Source: Candidatus Rokuibacteriota bacterium (GTDB taxonomy: Bacteria; Methylomirabilota; Methylomirabilia; Rokubacteriales; CSP1-6). From it: a DNA stretch of 64,000 nt. Shown here one piece after another: positions 47,319-57,694 of this stretch. The notes under the pieces were generated by a model that was given only the letters and a program-made list of their open reading frames with translations, was not told the DNA's origin and searched no databases. How positions within the stretch are numbered: the stretch's first letter is position 1; each line of letters begins with the position of its first letter. Both the position numbers and the translations under genes were made by a program. The DNA lies in assembly GCA_003220345.1 (NCBI GenBank), contig QHSC01000091.1:1-64000 (forward strand). The letters are read 5' to 3'.

Positions 47319-50300
47319 ATGTGGCTGACCCTCGCGGCCATGCGGAATGGCATCGCCATTCTCATGGCCTCCCTCTGCATCATCCTGCTGGGCGCCACCT
47401 CGCTGGGTCGCATGCCCATCGACCTGTTCCCGAACATCAACTACCCGTCGCTCCGCATCGGCACCATCTACAAAGGCGCCAGTGCCCAGGACGTCGAGCG
47501 CACGGTCACCTACCCCATCGAGAAGGCGGTCTCGGCCGTCGCCAACGTCCGCTACGTCGAGTCGCGCTCGCGTCAAGGCTTCTCCGTGGTCACGGTTCAG
47601 TTCTCCTGGGGCGCCGACGTCGACGCGGGCCTGACCGAGGTGATGCAGCGGATCCAGGCCATTCTGAGCACGCTCCCCATCGGCGTCCAGCAGCCCTTCA
47701 TCCTCAAGTTCGACCTGTCGAACATCCCCGTCTGCATCCTGACGGCGTCGGGCGGGGGGCTCGACGAGCGAGCGCTCTACGACCTCGCCTACAACACCAT
47801 CGAGCCCCAGATCGAGCGGCTGCCCGGAGTCGCCTCGGCCAACGTGGATGGCGGCAAGATCCGGCAGATCACGATCAATCTCGACCGGGACCTCCTCTAC
47901 TCCAAGGGGCTATCGGTCAACGAGGTGACCCGGGCGGTCAACGACGCCAATTTCCTGCTCCCCTCGGGCGACGTCAAGATGGGCTCCTTCGATTACAACG
48001 TCTTCACCAACAACCAGTTCTCCGTGGTCGAGCCCATGGAGGACATCGTGGTCCGCCGCAGCGGGACCACGCCCATACGCCTGCGCGACGTGGGACGGGT
48101 CGAGGACTCGGCGGAGACGCAGGTGTCGATCGTGCGCGTGAACGGCGAGCGGGCCGTCTACCTGCGCGTAAACAAGCAGCCCGGCGCCAACACCGTCGAA
48201 GTCGTGGATGCGGTCAAGGCCACCATGCCCAAGCTCCTCGGGCTCCCGCCGGGCGTGGATGTCCGCCTGAGCCTGGACCAGTCCACGTACATCCGGCAGT
48301 CGATCGAGAATCTCTGGCACGAGGCGGCCATCGGCTCCGTCCTGGCCTTCCTCGTCATCCTGCTCTTTCTGAGCTCCCTCGTCTCGACCTTCATCATCGG
48401 CATTGCCATCCCGCTGTCGCTGCTCCTGACCATGGTCGCCATGTACTTCCTGGGCCAAACGCTCAACATCTTCACGCTGGGTGGCCTCGCCCTCGCCGTC
48501 GGCCGTCTCGTTGACGACTCCATCGTCGAGCTCGAGAACATCAACCGGCATCTCGCCATGCCCGGCAAGCCACGGCGCAAGGCGGTGCTGGACGCTGCGC
48601 GCGAAGTGGCCATGCCCATCTTCGTCTCCACCATCACCACCATCGTGGTGTTCCTGCCCACCGTCTTCCTGGAAGGTCAGGCACGGCTCCTCTTCATTCC
48701 GCTGACCTTCACCATCTCCTTCTCGCTCTTCGCCTCATTCCTCGTCTCGCGGACGGTGACCCCGCTCCTCTGCTATCACTGGCTCAGGGGGGAGCACGAA
48801 ACAGATCACGCCCAGGCGGTGGGGCCGTCCGGCGGGCTTCGGGCCAAGCTGAGCGCCGTCTTCGCCTGGAGCAGCAGGATGCTGCAGGGGTTGGACACGG
48901 TGTACCAGCGCCAGCTCAACTGGGCGCTCGACCACCGCAAGGCTCTCCTCGGGGGCATTCTCGTCCTGCTCGCCTCCGCGCTGATCGTCCTGCCCTGGGT
49001 CGGGACCGAGTTCTTCCCGGAATCAGACGAGAGCCAGTTCATCGTCCGACTTCGGGCGCCCGTCGGCACTCGGGTGGAGGAGACCGAGCGCATCGTCAAG
49101 CGAATGGAAGACATCATGCGGTCCACGGCGAAGCCGGGTGAGATCCGGACGATCGTCACAAGCATCGGGGTACCGAGCGGGCGCTCCGGGCTCTTTTCGT
49201 CGAACACCGGCCCCCATACGGCGCAGCTCCAGGTCTATCTCACCGACCCGGATCAAAGGTCCCGGAGAGACAGGGAAATATTCGCCGAGATAAGGCCCAA
49301 ACTTGCCGGGCAATTCCCCGGTACGACGTATGGCGTCGACTTCGGGGGCATCGTGACCCGCGTCCTGAACTCGGGCTCCGACGCCCCCATCCAGATCGAG
49401 CAGCTCGGATACGACTTGAAGGACGCGCGGGATCTTGCCCGGATGGTTGCCCGGACCCTTCAAGACACTCCGGGCGTGGCGGATCCGCTCATAAGCCGCG
49501 AGGAGAACTATCCTCAGTTCGACATCGTGGTGGACAGGGAGAAGGCGGCCATGGCCGGCCTCAGCCAGCGCGACATCGCTCAGACCGCGCTGATCTCTCT
49601 CAACAGCAATGTCAGCCTGACCCCGTCAATTTTCACTGATCCCCGGACGGGGAACCAATACAATGTGGTCGTGCAGCTCGACGAGCCGTTTCGGTCCACT
49701 TCTGACGATCTGTCTCGGCTCTTCGTCATGGGTGACGGGAATCGGCCGGTCCTGCTGGGCTCGGTGGCCGAGGTCAAGCAGGGCGTCGGGCCCGTGATGA
49801 TCGAGCGGAAGTACCAGCAGCGCATCGTCAAGATCATTGCCCAGCCTTCCGGACGGGATCTCGGCTCCATCGCGCGGGACATCGAAACCGGGCTCCAGGC
49901 GCTTCCCCTGCCTCCCGGCTTCAACTTCCAGCTCACAGGCCAGATCCAGCAGCAGCGCGAGGCGTTCAGCAGCCTCAAGTTCACCTCGCTCTTGGCCATC
50001 ATCCTCGTCTACATGGTCATGGCCTCCCAGTTCCGCTCCCTGCTCGACCCCTTCATCATCATGTTCTCCGTGCCCCTCGGGATGATCGGGGTCATCTGGG
50101 CGCTCTTCCTGACGCGCACCACCCTCAACGTCACCTCCTTCATGGGCATCATCATGATGGTCGGCATCGTGGTCTCCAACGGCGTCCTGCTCGTCGAGTA
50201 CATGAACGAGCTCCGCCGCCATGGGCTCGGGCTGCGCGAGGCCGTGATACAGGGTGGCCGCACGCGGCTCCGCCCCATTCTGATGACGAGCCTGACCACC

Positions 50301-50510
50301 CTGGTCGGACTCATCCCCATGGCCCTGGGCATCGGTACGGGGAGCGAGGCGAACGCGCCCCTGGCGCGCGCCGTCATCGGCGGGCTCGCCGTGTCCACCC
50401 TGCTCACGCTCCTGTTGATCCCGACGCTCTACGTGATGCTGGAAGAGCGCTTCCCGCGTCGCATGGAAGAAACCCAGGAGGAGCTACCCCTGCACGGGAC
50501 AACGGCATGA
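47319..50510 (+). CDS. RND family efflux permease (HAE1/AcrB type)
   Basis: Proton-driven inner-membrane pump of 1063 residues. Features are the N-terminal TM (NGIAILMASLCIILLGATSLGRMPIDLFPNINYP), porter domains, and TM block 2-6 with the proton-relay pair of aspartates in GGLALAVGRLVDDSIVELENI. The second half repeats the fold (SSLKFTSLLAIILVYMVMASQFRSLLDPFIIMFSVPLGMIG). The aspartate pair and overall length fit hydrophobic/amphiphilic compound pumps rather than the CusA heavy-metal type. The start is 4 nt after the adaptor stop, and tolC overlaps its stop by 4 nt. Substrate unknown. Confidence 0.93.
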   Translation: MWLTLAAMRNGIAILMASLCIILLGATSLGRMPIDLFPNINYPSLRIGTIYKGASAQDVERTVTYPIEKAVSAVANVRYVESRSRQGFSVVTVQFSWGADVDAGLTEVMQRIQAILSTLPIGVQQPFILKFDLSNIPVCILTASGGGLDERALYDLAYNTIEPQIERLPGVASANVDGGKIRQITINLDRDLLYSKGLSVNEVTRAVNDANFLLPSGDVKMGSFDYNVFTNNQFSVVEPMEDIVVRRSGTTPIRLRDVGRVEDSAETQVSIVRVNGERAVYLRVNKQPGANTVEVVDAVKATMPKLLGLPPGVDVRLSLDQSTYIRQSIENLWHEAAIGSVLAFLVILLFLSSLVSTFIIGIAIPLSLLLTMVAMYFLGQTLNIFTLGGLALAVGRLVDDSIVELENINRHLAMPGKPRRKAVLDAAREVAMPIFVSTITTIVVFLPTVFLEGQARLLFIPLTFTISFSLFASFLVSRTVTPLLCYHWLRGEHETDHAQAVGPSGGLRAKLSAVFAWSSRMLQGLDTVYQRQLNWALDHRKALLGGILVLLASALIVLPWVGTEFFPESDESQFIVRLRAPVGTRVEETERIVKRMEDIMRSTAKPGEIRTIVTSIGVPSGRSGLFSSNTGPHTAQLQVYLTDPDQRSRRDREIFAEIRPKLAGQFPGTTYGVDFGGIVTRVLNSGSDAPIQIEQLGYDLKDARDLARMVARTLQDTPGVADPLISREENYPQFDIVVDREKAAMAGLSQRDIAQTALISLNSNVSLTPSIFTDPRTGNQYNVVVQLDEPFRSTSDDLSRLFVMGDGNRPVLLGSVAEVKQGVGPVMIERKYQQRIVKIIAQPSGRDLGSIARDIETGLQALPLPPGFNFQLTGQIQQQREAFSSLKFTSLLAIILVYMVMASQFRSLLDPFIIMFSVPLGMIGVIWALFLTRTTLNVTSFMGIIMMVGIVVSNGVLLVEYMNELRRHGLGLREAVIQGGRTRLRPILMTSLTTLVGLIPMALGIGTGSEANAPLARAVIGGLAVSTLLTLLLIPTLYVMLEERFPRRMEETQEELPLHGTTA

Positions 50511-52159
50511 CGGGGCAGGCCCCGAGAAGGCTCCTCGCGCTGGCCCTCGCGATCTCCCTGTGCGTGGCGGAAGCCTCGGCGCAGACTCAGCCCCCCGGGG
50601 GATCTCAGGTGATACCGCCGGGAGGCTCTCAGCTGCCCCCGGGAGCGACCCAGACGCCCCCCGGCGCCATCCAGACGCTCCCGGGCCAGACGCCCCCGGC
50701 CCCGGCGCCGACAACCCCCGGCGCCCCGCCGGCGCCCGCTCCCGGCATGCCCGGCCCGCCCGTCACGCAGCCTCCCCTGACGATCACGCCTCCGGGCGAT
50801 GCCACGAGACCGCCGTCGGGAACGGGGTCCATCCCGGGCCTGGCGCCGACGCAGGTTCCCATTCGCGAGATGCTGCCCACACCCTCGGGGATCCGGGCCT
50901 TCCCCTCCCCGGACGAGCTCAAGGGCAAGGAGCTCGAGCTCGAAGAGGCGATCAAGATCGCCCTCGACAATCAGCCGCTCATCCTGGCGCGCATCGGCGA
51001 CTACCAGGCCTCGATCCAGAGCATCTATATCGCGCTGGCGCCCCAGCTGCCTCAGCTCAGCGGCCAGTGGAACGGGTTCGAGCAGAAAACCGTGTCGTCG
51101 GGGCCGAGCCCATCGGGCCAGTTTGCGCCGCTGTCGTTGACCCGCAACGTGACGACGTCGGCCACGTCGCTTTCGACCACGGCCACCGTCACCGCCTCCC
51201 AGCTCCTCTGGGACTTCGGGAAGACCCTGGCCGCCACCGCCGCCGCGAAGGCGGGGGCCAAGTCCTCCGCCGAGGATGTCGAGATCCAGAAGGATGAGAG
51301 CGTCCGTCTCGTCAAGACGGGGTACTTCAACCTCATCCTCAACGAGCGACTGGTCGAGGTGAACCAGGCCGCCCTCGAGCGGGCCCTCGTGAATCTCCGG
51401 AGCGCCAAGGGCTTCTTCGACGTGGGCACCCAGCCCAAGTCCGCGGTGACGCGCGCAGAGGTCGACGTGGCGACCGCGCAGGTCAACCTGATCGGCGCCC
51501 TCAATGCCGTGGTGATCTCGCGCACGACCCTCAACACGCTCATGGGCATCCCCGTGAACACGCCGACCCGGGTCCGCGACATCCTCGCCTACCAGCACGT
51601 GGACTTCGATCCGAAGACCCTGCTGCCCGAAGCCTTCGCCCGGCGCCCCGAGTACCGGCAGATCAAGGCGCGTTTCGAGCAGTCCGAGCAGACGGTCAAG
51701 CAGCAGTTCCGCAACTTCTTTCCTTCCATCACGGCAAGCGGCACCTATGGATCCGCGCGCTCCGACATGAACGAGATCTACAACTACGGCGTCCAGCTCA
51801 ACTGGACCATCTTCGACGGCGGCGGCAAGATCGCGCTGTACAAGCAGGCGCAGGCCCAGCGGGACGCCGCGCAGGCGCGGGTGCGGGACACGGAGCTGAC
51901 CATCTGGCAGCAGGTGGAGCAGGCATACAACACGGCCATCCAGAGCGAGGAAGCCATCGGCGCCGCCACCAAGGGGGTGGAATCCGCCGACGAGAACTTC
52001 CGATTGAGCCAGGGACGGTTCGACGCCGGCGTGGCCAACATCATCGAGCTGACCGACGCCCAGCTGGCCCTGACCACGGCCCAGGCCACCCTCGTCCAAG
52101 CCCTGGCGAACTACCGGATCGCCATCGCCCAGCTCGAGCGGTTCCTCGGCCGGCGCTAG
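50507..52159 (+). CDS. TolC-family outer membrane efflux protein with Pro-rich N-terminal extension
   Basis: Outer-membrane channel of the efflux system. A 550-residue protein with a signal peptide (LLALALAISLCVAEASA). A low-complexity stretch of about 90 residues follows, made of PPGGSQ/PPGATQ/PPGAIQ-type repeats and PAPAPTTPGAPPAPAPG (about residues 27-115). Two OEP repeats follow (ELEEAIKIALDNQPLI, NVTTSATSLSTTATVTASQLLWDFGKTLA and, in the second half, YNYGVQLNWTIFDGGGK, FDAGVANIIELTDAQLALTTAQ). ATGA overlap with the RND gene. Confidence 0.92.
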   Translation: MTGQAPRRLLALALAISLCVAEASAQTQPPGGSQVIPPGGSQLPPGATQTPPGAIQTLPGQTPPAPAPTTPGAPPAPAPGMPGPPVTQPPLTITPPGDATRPPSGTGSIPGLAPTQVPIREMLPTPSGIRAFPSPDELKGKELELEEAIKIALDNQPLILARIGDYQASIQSIYIALAPQLPQLSGQWNGFEQKTVSSGPSPSGQFAPLSLTRNVTTSATSLSTTATVTASQLLWDFGKTLAATAAAKAGAKSSAEDVEIQKDESVRLVKTGYFNLILNERLVEVNQAALERALVNLRSAKGFFDVGTQPKSAVTRAEVDVATAQVNLIGALNAVVISRTTLNTLMGIPVNTPTRVRDILAYQHVDFDPKTLLPEAFARRPEYRQIKARFEQSEQTVKQQFRNFFPSITASGTYGSARSDMNEIYNYGVQLNWTIFDGGGKIALYKQAQAQRDAAQARVRDTELTIWQQVEQAYNTAIQSEEAIGAATKGVESADENFRLSQGRFDAGVANIIELTDAQLALTTAQATLVQALANYRIAIAQLERFLGRR

Positions 52160-52234
52160 CCAGCTCGGAGGGCGCCACCCCCCTTCCGGAGCGCCCCCCG
52201 CCTCTAGGAATAAAGCCCCTCGCAGGGTAGTCTC

Positions 52235-53884
52235 ATGGCTATGAGTCGTCGTGCGTGGATCGTGGTCGCGATGATCGTGCTGGCCGCGGGCGCCAGCGGC
52301 GCGTGGTTCTACACGCAGAGCCGCGGCAGCACGCCCCGCTTCCGCGCGGCCAAGGTCGAGCGGGGGCCGCTCACCGCCACCGTCTCGGCCACGGGCACGC
52401 TCAACGCCGTCGTCACCGTCCAGGTCGGCTCCCAGGTCTCGGGGCAGATCAAGGAGCTGTTCGCGGACTTCAACTCCCAGGTCAAGCGCAACCAGCTCGT
52501 GGCCCGGATCGACCCCGAGAAGTTCCAGGCCGCGGTGTCCCAGGCCAAGGCCCAGGTGGACGCGGCCAAGGCGACCGTGCTCAACCAGCGGGCCCTGGTC
52601 GAGAAGACCCGAGCGGACCTCGCCAATGCCCAGGCGGCCCTCGCCGTGGCCAAGGCGCAGACCGCCAAGGCCCAGGTCGCCGTGGTCGACAGCCGACGGA
52701 CCCTTGCCCGCAACGCGGACCTGAGAAAGCGCGGCCTCATCGCCCAGGCCGACGAGGACACGGCGCAGGCCGCGTACGACTCGGCCGTCGCCCAGGCCGA
52801 GTCGGCCAAGGCGCAGGAAGTCGCCCAGGCCTCCCAGATTCGATCCGCCGAAGCACAGCTCAAGGTGACTGAGGCCATGCTGCAAGCGGCCAGCGCCAAC
52901 GTGGTCCAGCAGGAGGCTGGCCTCAAGCAGGCCCAGGTCGATCTCGACCACACGGAGATCCGCGCGCCCGTGGACGGCGTCGTGGTCTCGCGTACCGTGG
53001 ATGTCGGCCAGACGGTGGCCGCGAGCCTCCAGGCGCCCACGCTCTTCACCATCGCGCAGGACCTGACCCAGATGCAGGTGGATACCAACGTGGACGAGGC
53101 CGACGTCGGCCGCATCCGGGAAGGTCTGCACGCCACCTTCACCGTGGACTCCTTCGCCAACCAGACCTTCTCGGGCGAGGTCATGCAGGTCCGCAAGGCG
53201 CCCCAGGTACTCCAGAACGTCGTCACCTACAACGTCGTCATCTCCGCGCGGAATCCGGATCACAAGCTCCTGCCCGGCATGACGGCCAACGTGCGCCTCA
53301 TCGTGGACCAGAAGGACTCCGTTCTGAAGGTGCCGAACTCCGCGCTGCGATTCCGCCTGCCCGGCGACGACAGCGTGCCCGTGCGAGGCGTGGCCCCGGG
53401 CGCGGGGGCCGGCGGAGGGGCGAGCCAACCCTCGATCGACCAGATACGAGAGCGTCTCACCAAGTCCCTGGGCCTCACTCCCGAGCAGCAGCAGAAGCTC
53501 GATCCGATCCTCCAGGACACACGCGAGAAGATTCGCGCGCTGGGCGCGCGCGGCGCCAACGACAACGAGCGCCGGATCGAGAGCCAGCGGATTCGCGAGG
53601 CCTCCCGCGAGCAGATCCGGGGCATCCTGACGCCCGAGCAGCGTACCAGGTATGATCAGGACATGGCCGACGCGCGGGCGGGCCGCCAGGCCATCTCGGG
53701 ACGCGTCGTCATCCTCGGGCCGGACGCCAAGCCCGTGCCCGTCACGGTGCGGCTCGGCATCACCGACGGCAGCTTCACCGAAGTGCTCTCCTCCGACCTC
53801 AAGGAGGGCCAGGAGGTCCTCGTGGGCTCGGCAGACTCGCGCTCGCCCGGGAGGCCGGGCGACAGCCCGCGGCTGAGGCTCTAG
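52235..53884 (+). CDS. macA: MacA-like periplasmic adaptor with an LTxxQ helical insert
   Basis: Adaptor that couples a MacB-type ABC exporter to TolC. The 549-residue product has an N-terminal anchor ([20 protein letters not shown]), lipoyl motifs ([51 protein letters not shown]), a long Ala/Gln-rich coiled coil (about 95-235), and beta-barrel segments ([13 protein letters not shown]). Between about 398 and 487, a charged helical segment is inserted before the last membrane-proximal strands ([29 protein letters not shown]). It contains [14 protein letters not shown] and [12 protein letters not shown], the LTxxQ pattern of Spy/CpxP-like proteins. Confidence 0.92.
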   Translation: MAMSRRAWIVVAMIVLAAGASGAWFYTQSRGSTPRFRAAKVERGPLTATVSATGTLNAVVTVQVGSQVSGQIKELFADFNSQVKRNQLVARIDPEKFQAAVSQAKAQVDAAKATVLNQRALVEKTRADLANAQAALAVAKAQTAKAQVAVVDSRRTLARNADLRKRGLIAQADEDTAQAAYDSAVAQAESAKAQEVAQASQIRSAEAQLKVTEAMLQAASANVVQQEAGLKQAQVDLDHTEIRAPVDGVVVSRTVDVGQTVAASLQAPTLFTIAQDLTQMQVDTNVDEADVGRIREGLHATFTVDSFANQTFSGEVMQVRKAPQVLQNVVTYNVVISARNPDHKLLPGMTANVRLIVDQKDSVLKVPNSALRFRLPGDDSVPVRGVAPGAGAGGGASQPSIDQIRERLTKSLGLTPEQQQKLDPILQDTREKIRALGARGANDNERRIESQRIREASREQIRGILTPEQRTRYDQDMADARAGRQAISGRVVILGPDAKPVPVTVRLGITDGSFTEVLSSDLKEGQEVLVGSADSRSPGRPGDSPRLRL

Positions 53885-53885
53885 C

Positions 53886-54631
<746 letters not shown>

Positions 54632-54635
<4 letters not shown>

Positions 54636-55864
54636 ACGTCCTCGCGGGCGCTCGCATCGCCGTTCGCGCCCTCCGCGTGAACAAGTTGCGCAGCATCCTG
54701 ACCATGCTCGGCATCATCATGGGGGTGGCCGCGGTCATCGCCATGATCTCGGTCGGCTCGGGGGCGCAGGCCCGCATCGCCGAGCAGATCCAGAGCCTCG
54801 GCGCCAACATGCTCGTCGTCCTCTCCGGCTCCAGCACCTCGGGCGGAGTGCGTCTCGGCTTGGGCTCCCAGCTCACCATCACCGAGGAGGACGCCTGGGC
54901 CATCAAGCGGGAGGTTTCGAGCGTGGAGGCGGCCGCCCCCACCATGCGCGGGGGCGCGCAAGTGGTGTGGGGCAACCTCAACTGGTCGACCCAGATCCAG
55001 GGCATCACGCCCGAGTTCTTCGAGGCGCGCGATTGGCCGGTGGTGGCGGGGCAACCATTCGCCCAGGACGCCGTCGACGGCGCGACGAAGGTGGCGGTGC
55101 TGGGCGAGACCGTCGCCCGCAACCTCTTCGCCGACTCCGACCCTGTCGGCCAGGTCATCCGCATCAAGAAGGTCCCCTTCACGATCGTCGGCGTCCTCGG
55201 AAAGAAGGGACAGACGACGTGGGGCCAGGACCAGGACGACCTCATCCTCGTCCCGCTCTCCACGGCCAAGCGCAAGCTCCTCGGGGTCAGCCAGGCCAAT
55301 GCGCGCTCGGTGGGCGCCATTTCCGTCAAGGTGCGCGAAGGTGAGGACATGAAGGACGCGGAGACCCAGACGCGGGAGCTCTTGCGCCAGCGCCATCGTC
55401 TCCAGCCCTACCAGGACGACGACTTCAACATCCGCAACCTGGCCGAGTACGCGGCCGCGCAAGAGGAATCCTCGCGCGTGATGACCATCCTCCTGGCCGC
55501 CATCGCCTCCGTGTCGCTGCTCGTGGGCGGGATCGGCATCATGAACATCATGCTCGTCTCGGTGACGGAGCGGACCCGCGAGATCGGCCTCCGCATGGCC
55601 GTGGGCGCGCGCGGGCGCGACATCCTGATGCAGTTCCTCGTGGAGGCGGTCACGCTTTCCATGATCGGAGGCACCATCGGAGTGGTGCTGGGGCTCGTCA
55701 CGTCGTACACCATTCCCTACTTCGCGGGATGGCGCACCCTGGTCCGGCCCGAAGCCATCGTCATCGCCTTCGGCTTCGCGGCGGCCATCGGGATCTTCTT
55801 CGGCTTCTATCCCGCCCGCAAGGCCGCCGGCCTCAATCCCATCGAAGCGCTCCGCTACGAATGA
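54632..55864 (+). CDS. MacB-type ABC transporter permease
   Basis: 410 residues: an N-terminal TM ([28 protein letters not shown]), a large periplasmic MacB_PCD domain (about 45-270), and three C-terminal TMs forming the FtsX domain ([35 protein letters not shown]...PIEALRYE). Mechanotransmission-type exporter partner of the ATPase and the MacA-like adaptor. GTG start, coupled to the ATPase by a 4-nt overlap. Confidence 0.94.
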
Positions 55865-56256
55865 CCGCTCCCCTCCTCCTCGCCTTGATCGTGGCCGCCG
55901 CCTGGGCCGGCCCCGCCGCCGCCCAGACGTATACCTTCACGCCCCAGTCCTCGAAGGACCTGACGGTGACCTTCCAGATCCAGCGGGAGGGCGGCTCGCG
56001 CGTGCTCGTCCTTGGCGAGGTGCGCAACGCCTCGAGCCTGCCCTGCGAGCGCGTGGTCCTCAAGGCGGAAGGCCTCGATGAAAATGGCCGGGTGGTCAGC
56101 CGCGCTCGCGCCTACGTCCAGGGACAGGTGGCCGCCAAGGCGGTGGCTCCCTTCGAGGTCAGGCTCGCCTCCACGGGCAACGAGCGGCGCTACCGGGTGG
56201 AGATCGAGACCTTCGAGTTCCTGAGCACGTCGAGACGACCCGAATCGGGCCAGTAG
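55861..56256 (+). CDS. Small secreted FxLYD-like protein
   Basis: 131 residues from ATG 55861 (ATGA overlap with the permease). A signal peptide (LLLALIVAAAWAGPAAA) is followed by one beta-sandwich-like domain: VLVLGEVRNASSLPCERVVLKAEGLDENGRVVSRARAYVQGQVAAKAVAPFEVRL. This matches the pattern of FxLYD/DUF3426-type domains that often describe protein-protein contact in the periplasm. It is the last gene of the efflux operon. The ORF-track start at 55729 lies inside the permease gene in another frame. Confidence 0.75.
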   Translation: MTAPLLLALIVAAAWAGPAAAQTYTFTPQSSKDLTVTFQIQREGGSRVLVLGEVRNASSLPCERVVLKAEGLDENGRVVSRARAYVQGQVAAKAVAPFEVRLASTGNERRYRVEIETFEFLSTSRRPESGQ

Positions 56257-56290
56257 CGGCAAGGGCAGCGTCGCGGGATTTGCCGCATGT

Positions 56291-56302
56291 GATAATCGAC
56301 GC
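56291..56302 (+). promoter_or_regulatory. Extended -10 directly before a leaderless GTG
   Basis: TGTGATAAT (extended -10 with GATAAT at 56291-56296), then six bases, then GTG 56303. No Shine-Dalgarno and no convincing -35. Confidence 0.45.
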
Positions 56303-56815
56303 GTGAAGCGCAAAGCTCCTCGCCCTGCGACTGCTTCGCCGCCTGTGCCGCCCCCTCCCCCCGCTCCCGTCCCCGAGTCCGCGGCGGACACCGTCCGCGC
56401 CATCGAGGAGCGCTTCGCTCCCATCGTGGCCGCGGTGGATCGGGTCGCCCGCGGGAGCGAATCGCCCGCGGTGAGACTGGAGGGGGCGATGGAGATCATC
56501 TTCGGAGCCCACGGACAGAGTGATCCGGATTTCTCCGAGCTCCTCCTCGCGGGCTGGACGCGGGCGCGCCGCGACAAGCACCACCGTCTTGCCCTCGCCT
56601 GGCAGCGCGAGCAGCTCCGCCTCGCCCTCCAGGAGATTCTTCAGGCGGGGACGGCCTCGGGCGCGTTCCGGAAGGATCTCGACGCGGGCGCGGTGGCTGC
56701 CGTCATCCTGGGAGCGGCCGAAGGCTGCCTGCTGCAGGCGGCGACCCAGGGCGGCGCGGTGCCTCCCGGGGAGATCGTGCGCACCCTCTTGAGCCTGACC
56801 CTCAGCGGGGCTTGA
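56303..56815 (+). CDS. TetR C-terminal-domain-like protein without a DNA-binding domain
   Basis: 170 residues. A proline-rich head (TASPPVPPPPPAPVPE) is followed by a helical domain (AIEERFAPIVAAVDRVARGSESPAVRLEGAMEIIFGAHGQ ... ALQEILQAGTASGAFRKDLDAGAVAAVILGAAEGCLLQ) that follows the usual TetR ligand/dimer domain pattern. The N-terminal helix-turn-helix expected before it (TxxxIAxxAGVSxGTLYxHF) is absent and nothing upstream encodes it in frame. It may be a truncated regulator or a stand-alone ligand-binding/dimerisation protein. Its 3' end overlaps the convergent VOC gene by 14 bp. Confidence 0.65.
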   Translation: MKRKAPRPATASPPVPPPPPAPVPESAADTVRAIEERFAPIVAAVDRVARGSESPAVRLEGAMEIIFGAHGQSDPDFSELLLAGWTRARRDKHHRLALAWQREQLRLALQEILQAGTASGAFRKDLDAGAVAAVILGAAEGCLLQAATQGGAVPPGEIVRTLLSLTLSGA

Positions 56816-57173
56816 GCTCGATCAGGTAGCCGTCAGGGTCGCGGAGGTAGAGCGACGGCCCCGTGCCGTAGGCCCCGCGCCTCTCCACGACCTCACCCTC
56901 CAGCGTGACCCCACGGTCCCCCAGCACCTTCCTGACCGCGCCGAGGTCGGCGCAACGGATGGAGAGGCAGAAGTGGTCGAGGCCCTCGGCGGAGGGCCGG
57001 CCCGGCAGGAGGTCGATCAGCTGCTCGCCGAAGCGGAGCTGCACGAGCGAGATGCGGGCGTTGACGTGATCGAGGGTGCACCCGAGGACGTCGATGTAGA
57101 AGCGCTGGGCGGCTTCCTGATCGCTCACGCGCAGGACGATGTGATCGAGACCGAGGGGGTCGAATTCTTTCAT
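56802..57173 (-). CDS. VOC (glyoxalase/dioxygenase) superfamily protein
   Basis: 123 residues with a paired beta-alpha-beta-beta-beta fold: LDHIVLRVSDQEAAQRFYIDVLG (metal-ligand His near the start), LDHFCLSIRCADLG and a C-terminal YLRDPDGYLIELKP (metal-ligand Glu). Single-domain VOC enzyme; substrate unknown. Coupled to the upstream DUF4149-like gene by an ATGA overlap. Confidence 0.88.
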   Translation of the reverse strand: MKEFDPLGLDHIVLRVSDQEAAQRFYIDVLGCTLDHVNARISLVQLRFGEQLIDLLPGRPSAEGLDHFCLSIRCADLGAVRKVLGDRGVTLEGEVVERRGAYGTGPSLYLRDPDGYLIELKPR

Positions 57174-57622
57174 CGCGTTCTCACCGCCTCCATGATCAAG
57201 GTGCCGATGCCCGCCAGCATGACCACGACGTTCAGCACGCTCGACAGCCGATGCAGCCGCGAAAAGCTGACCGCCGTCGCGGGGTCCCCGCCCGTCGCGC
57301 GCATGGCCTCGCGCGCGGCATGGGCCGCGGGCAGGACCACCGCGCCCGCGAAGAGCGTGAGCGTCAGCATGAGCACGAGAAGCCCGATGGGCACCCAGTC
57401 CAGGGGCCGCACCCCGCGCCCCAGGACCCTCACGACCAGGCTGGCCAGGGCCACGAGCCCGAGCCCGAATCCCACGGCATAGTACTTCGGAAAGACCGCG
57501 CTGACGAAGCGTCCCGCCGCTTCGCGATCCAGCGTGGAAAAGGCCGCGGGCGCCACCACGAAGGCGAAGAAGCCCATGGCGCCGAGCCAGAGTCCGAGGG
57601 CGGCCACGGTCAGCTGCTTCAT
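57170..57622 (-). CDS. DUF4149-like membrane protein
   Basis: 150 residues from ATG 57622 (a GTG three codons earlier is also possible) with four hydrophobic helices (LTVAALGLWLGAMGFFAFVVAPAAFSTLDREAAGRFVSAVFPKYYAVGFGLG, PIGLLVLMLTLTLFAGAVVLPAAHAAREAM, LSSVLNVVVMLAGIGTLI). The pattern GxMxFFAFVVAP..F..L.R..AG.....FP.YY is that of DUF4149 proteins, whose role is not established. The longer ORF-track version is an artefact. Confidence 0.8.
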   Translation of the reverse strand: MKQLTVAALGLWLGAMGFFAFVVAPAAFSTLDREAAGRFVSAVFPKYYAVGFGLGLVALASLVVRVLGRGVRPLDWVPIGLLVLMLTLTLFAGAVVLPAAHAAREAMRATGGDPATAVSFSRLHRLSSVLNVVVMLAGIGTLIMEAVRTR

Positions 57623-57659
57623 CGCGTCCACAGTAGCGGCCTCACCGGCCCAGTTCAAG

Positions 57660-57688
57660 TTGACACGCTGGAGCCCCACCCCTAGCAT
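57660..57688 (+). promoter_or_regulatory. Consensus promoter giving a leaderless mRNA
   Basis: TTGACA (57660-57665), 17-nt spacer, TAGCAT (57683-57688), then six bases and ATG 57695. Transcription should begin at or within a base of the start codon. This is the clearest leaderless promoter in the window. Confidence 0.75.
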
Positions 57689-57694
57689 CGAGTC

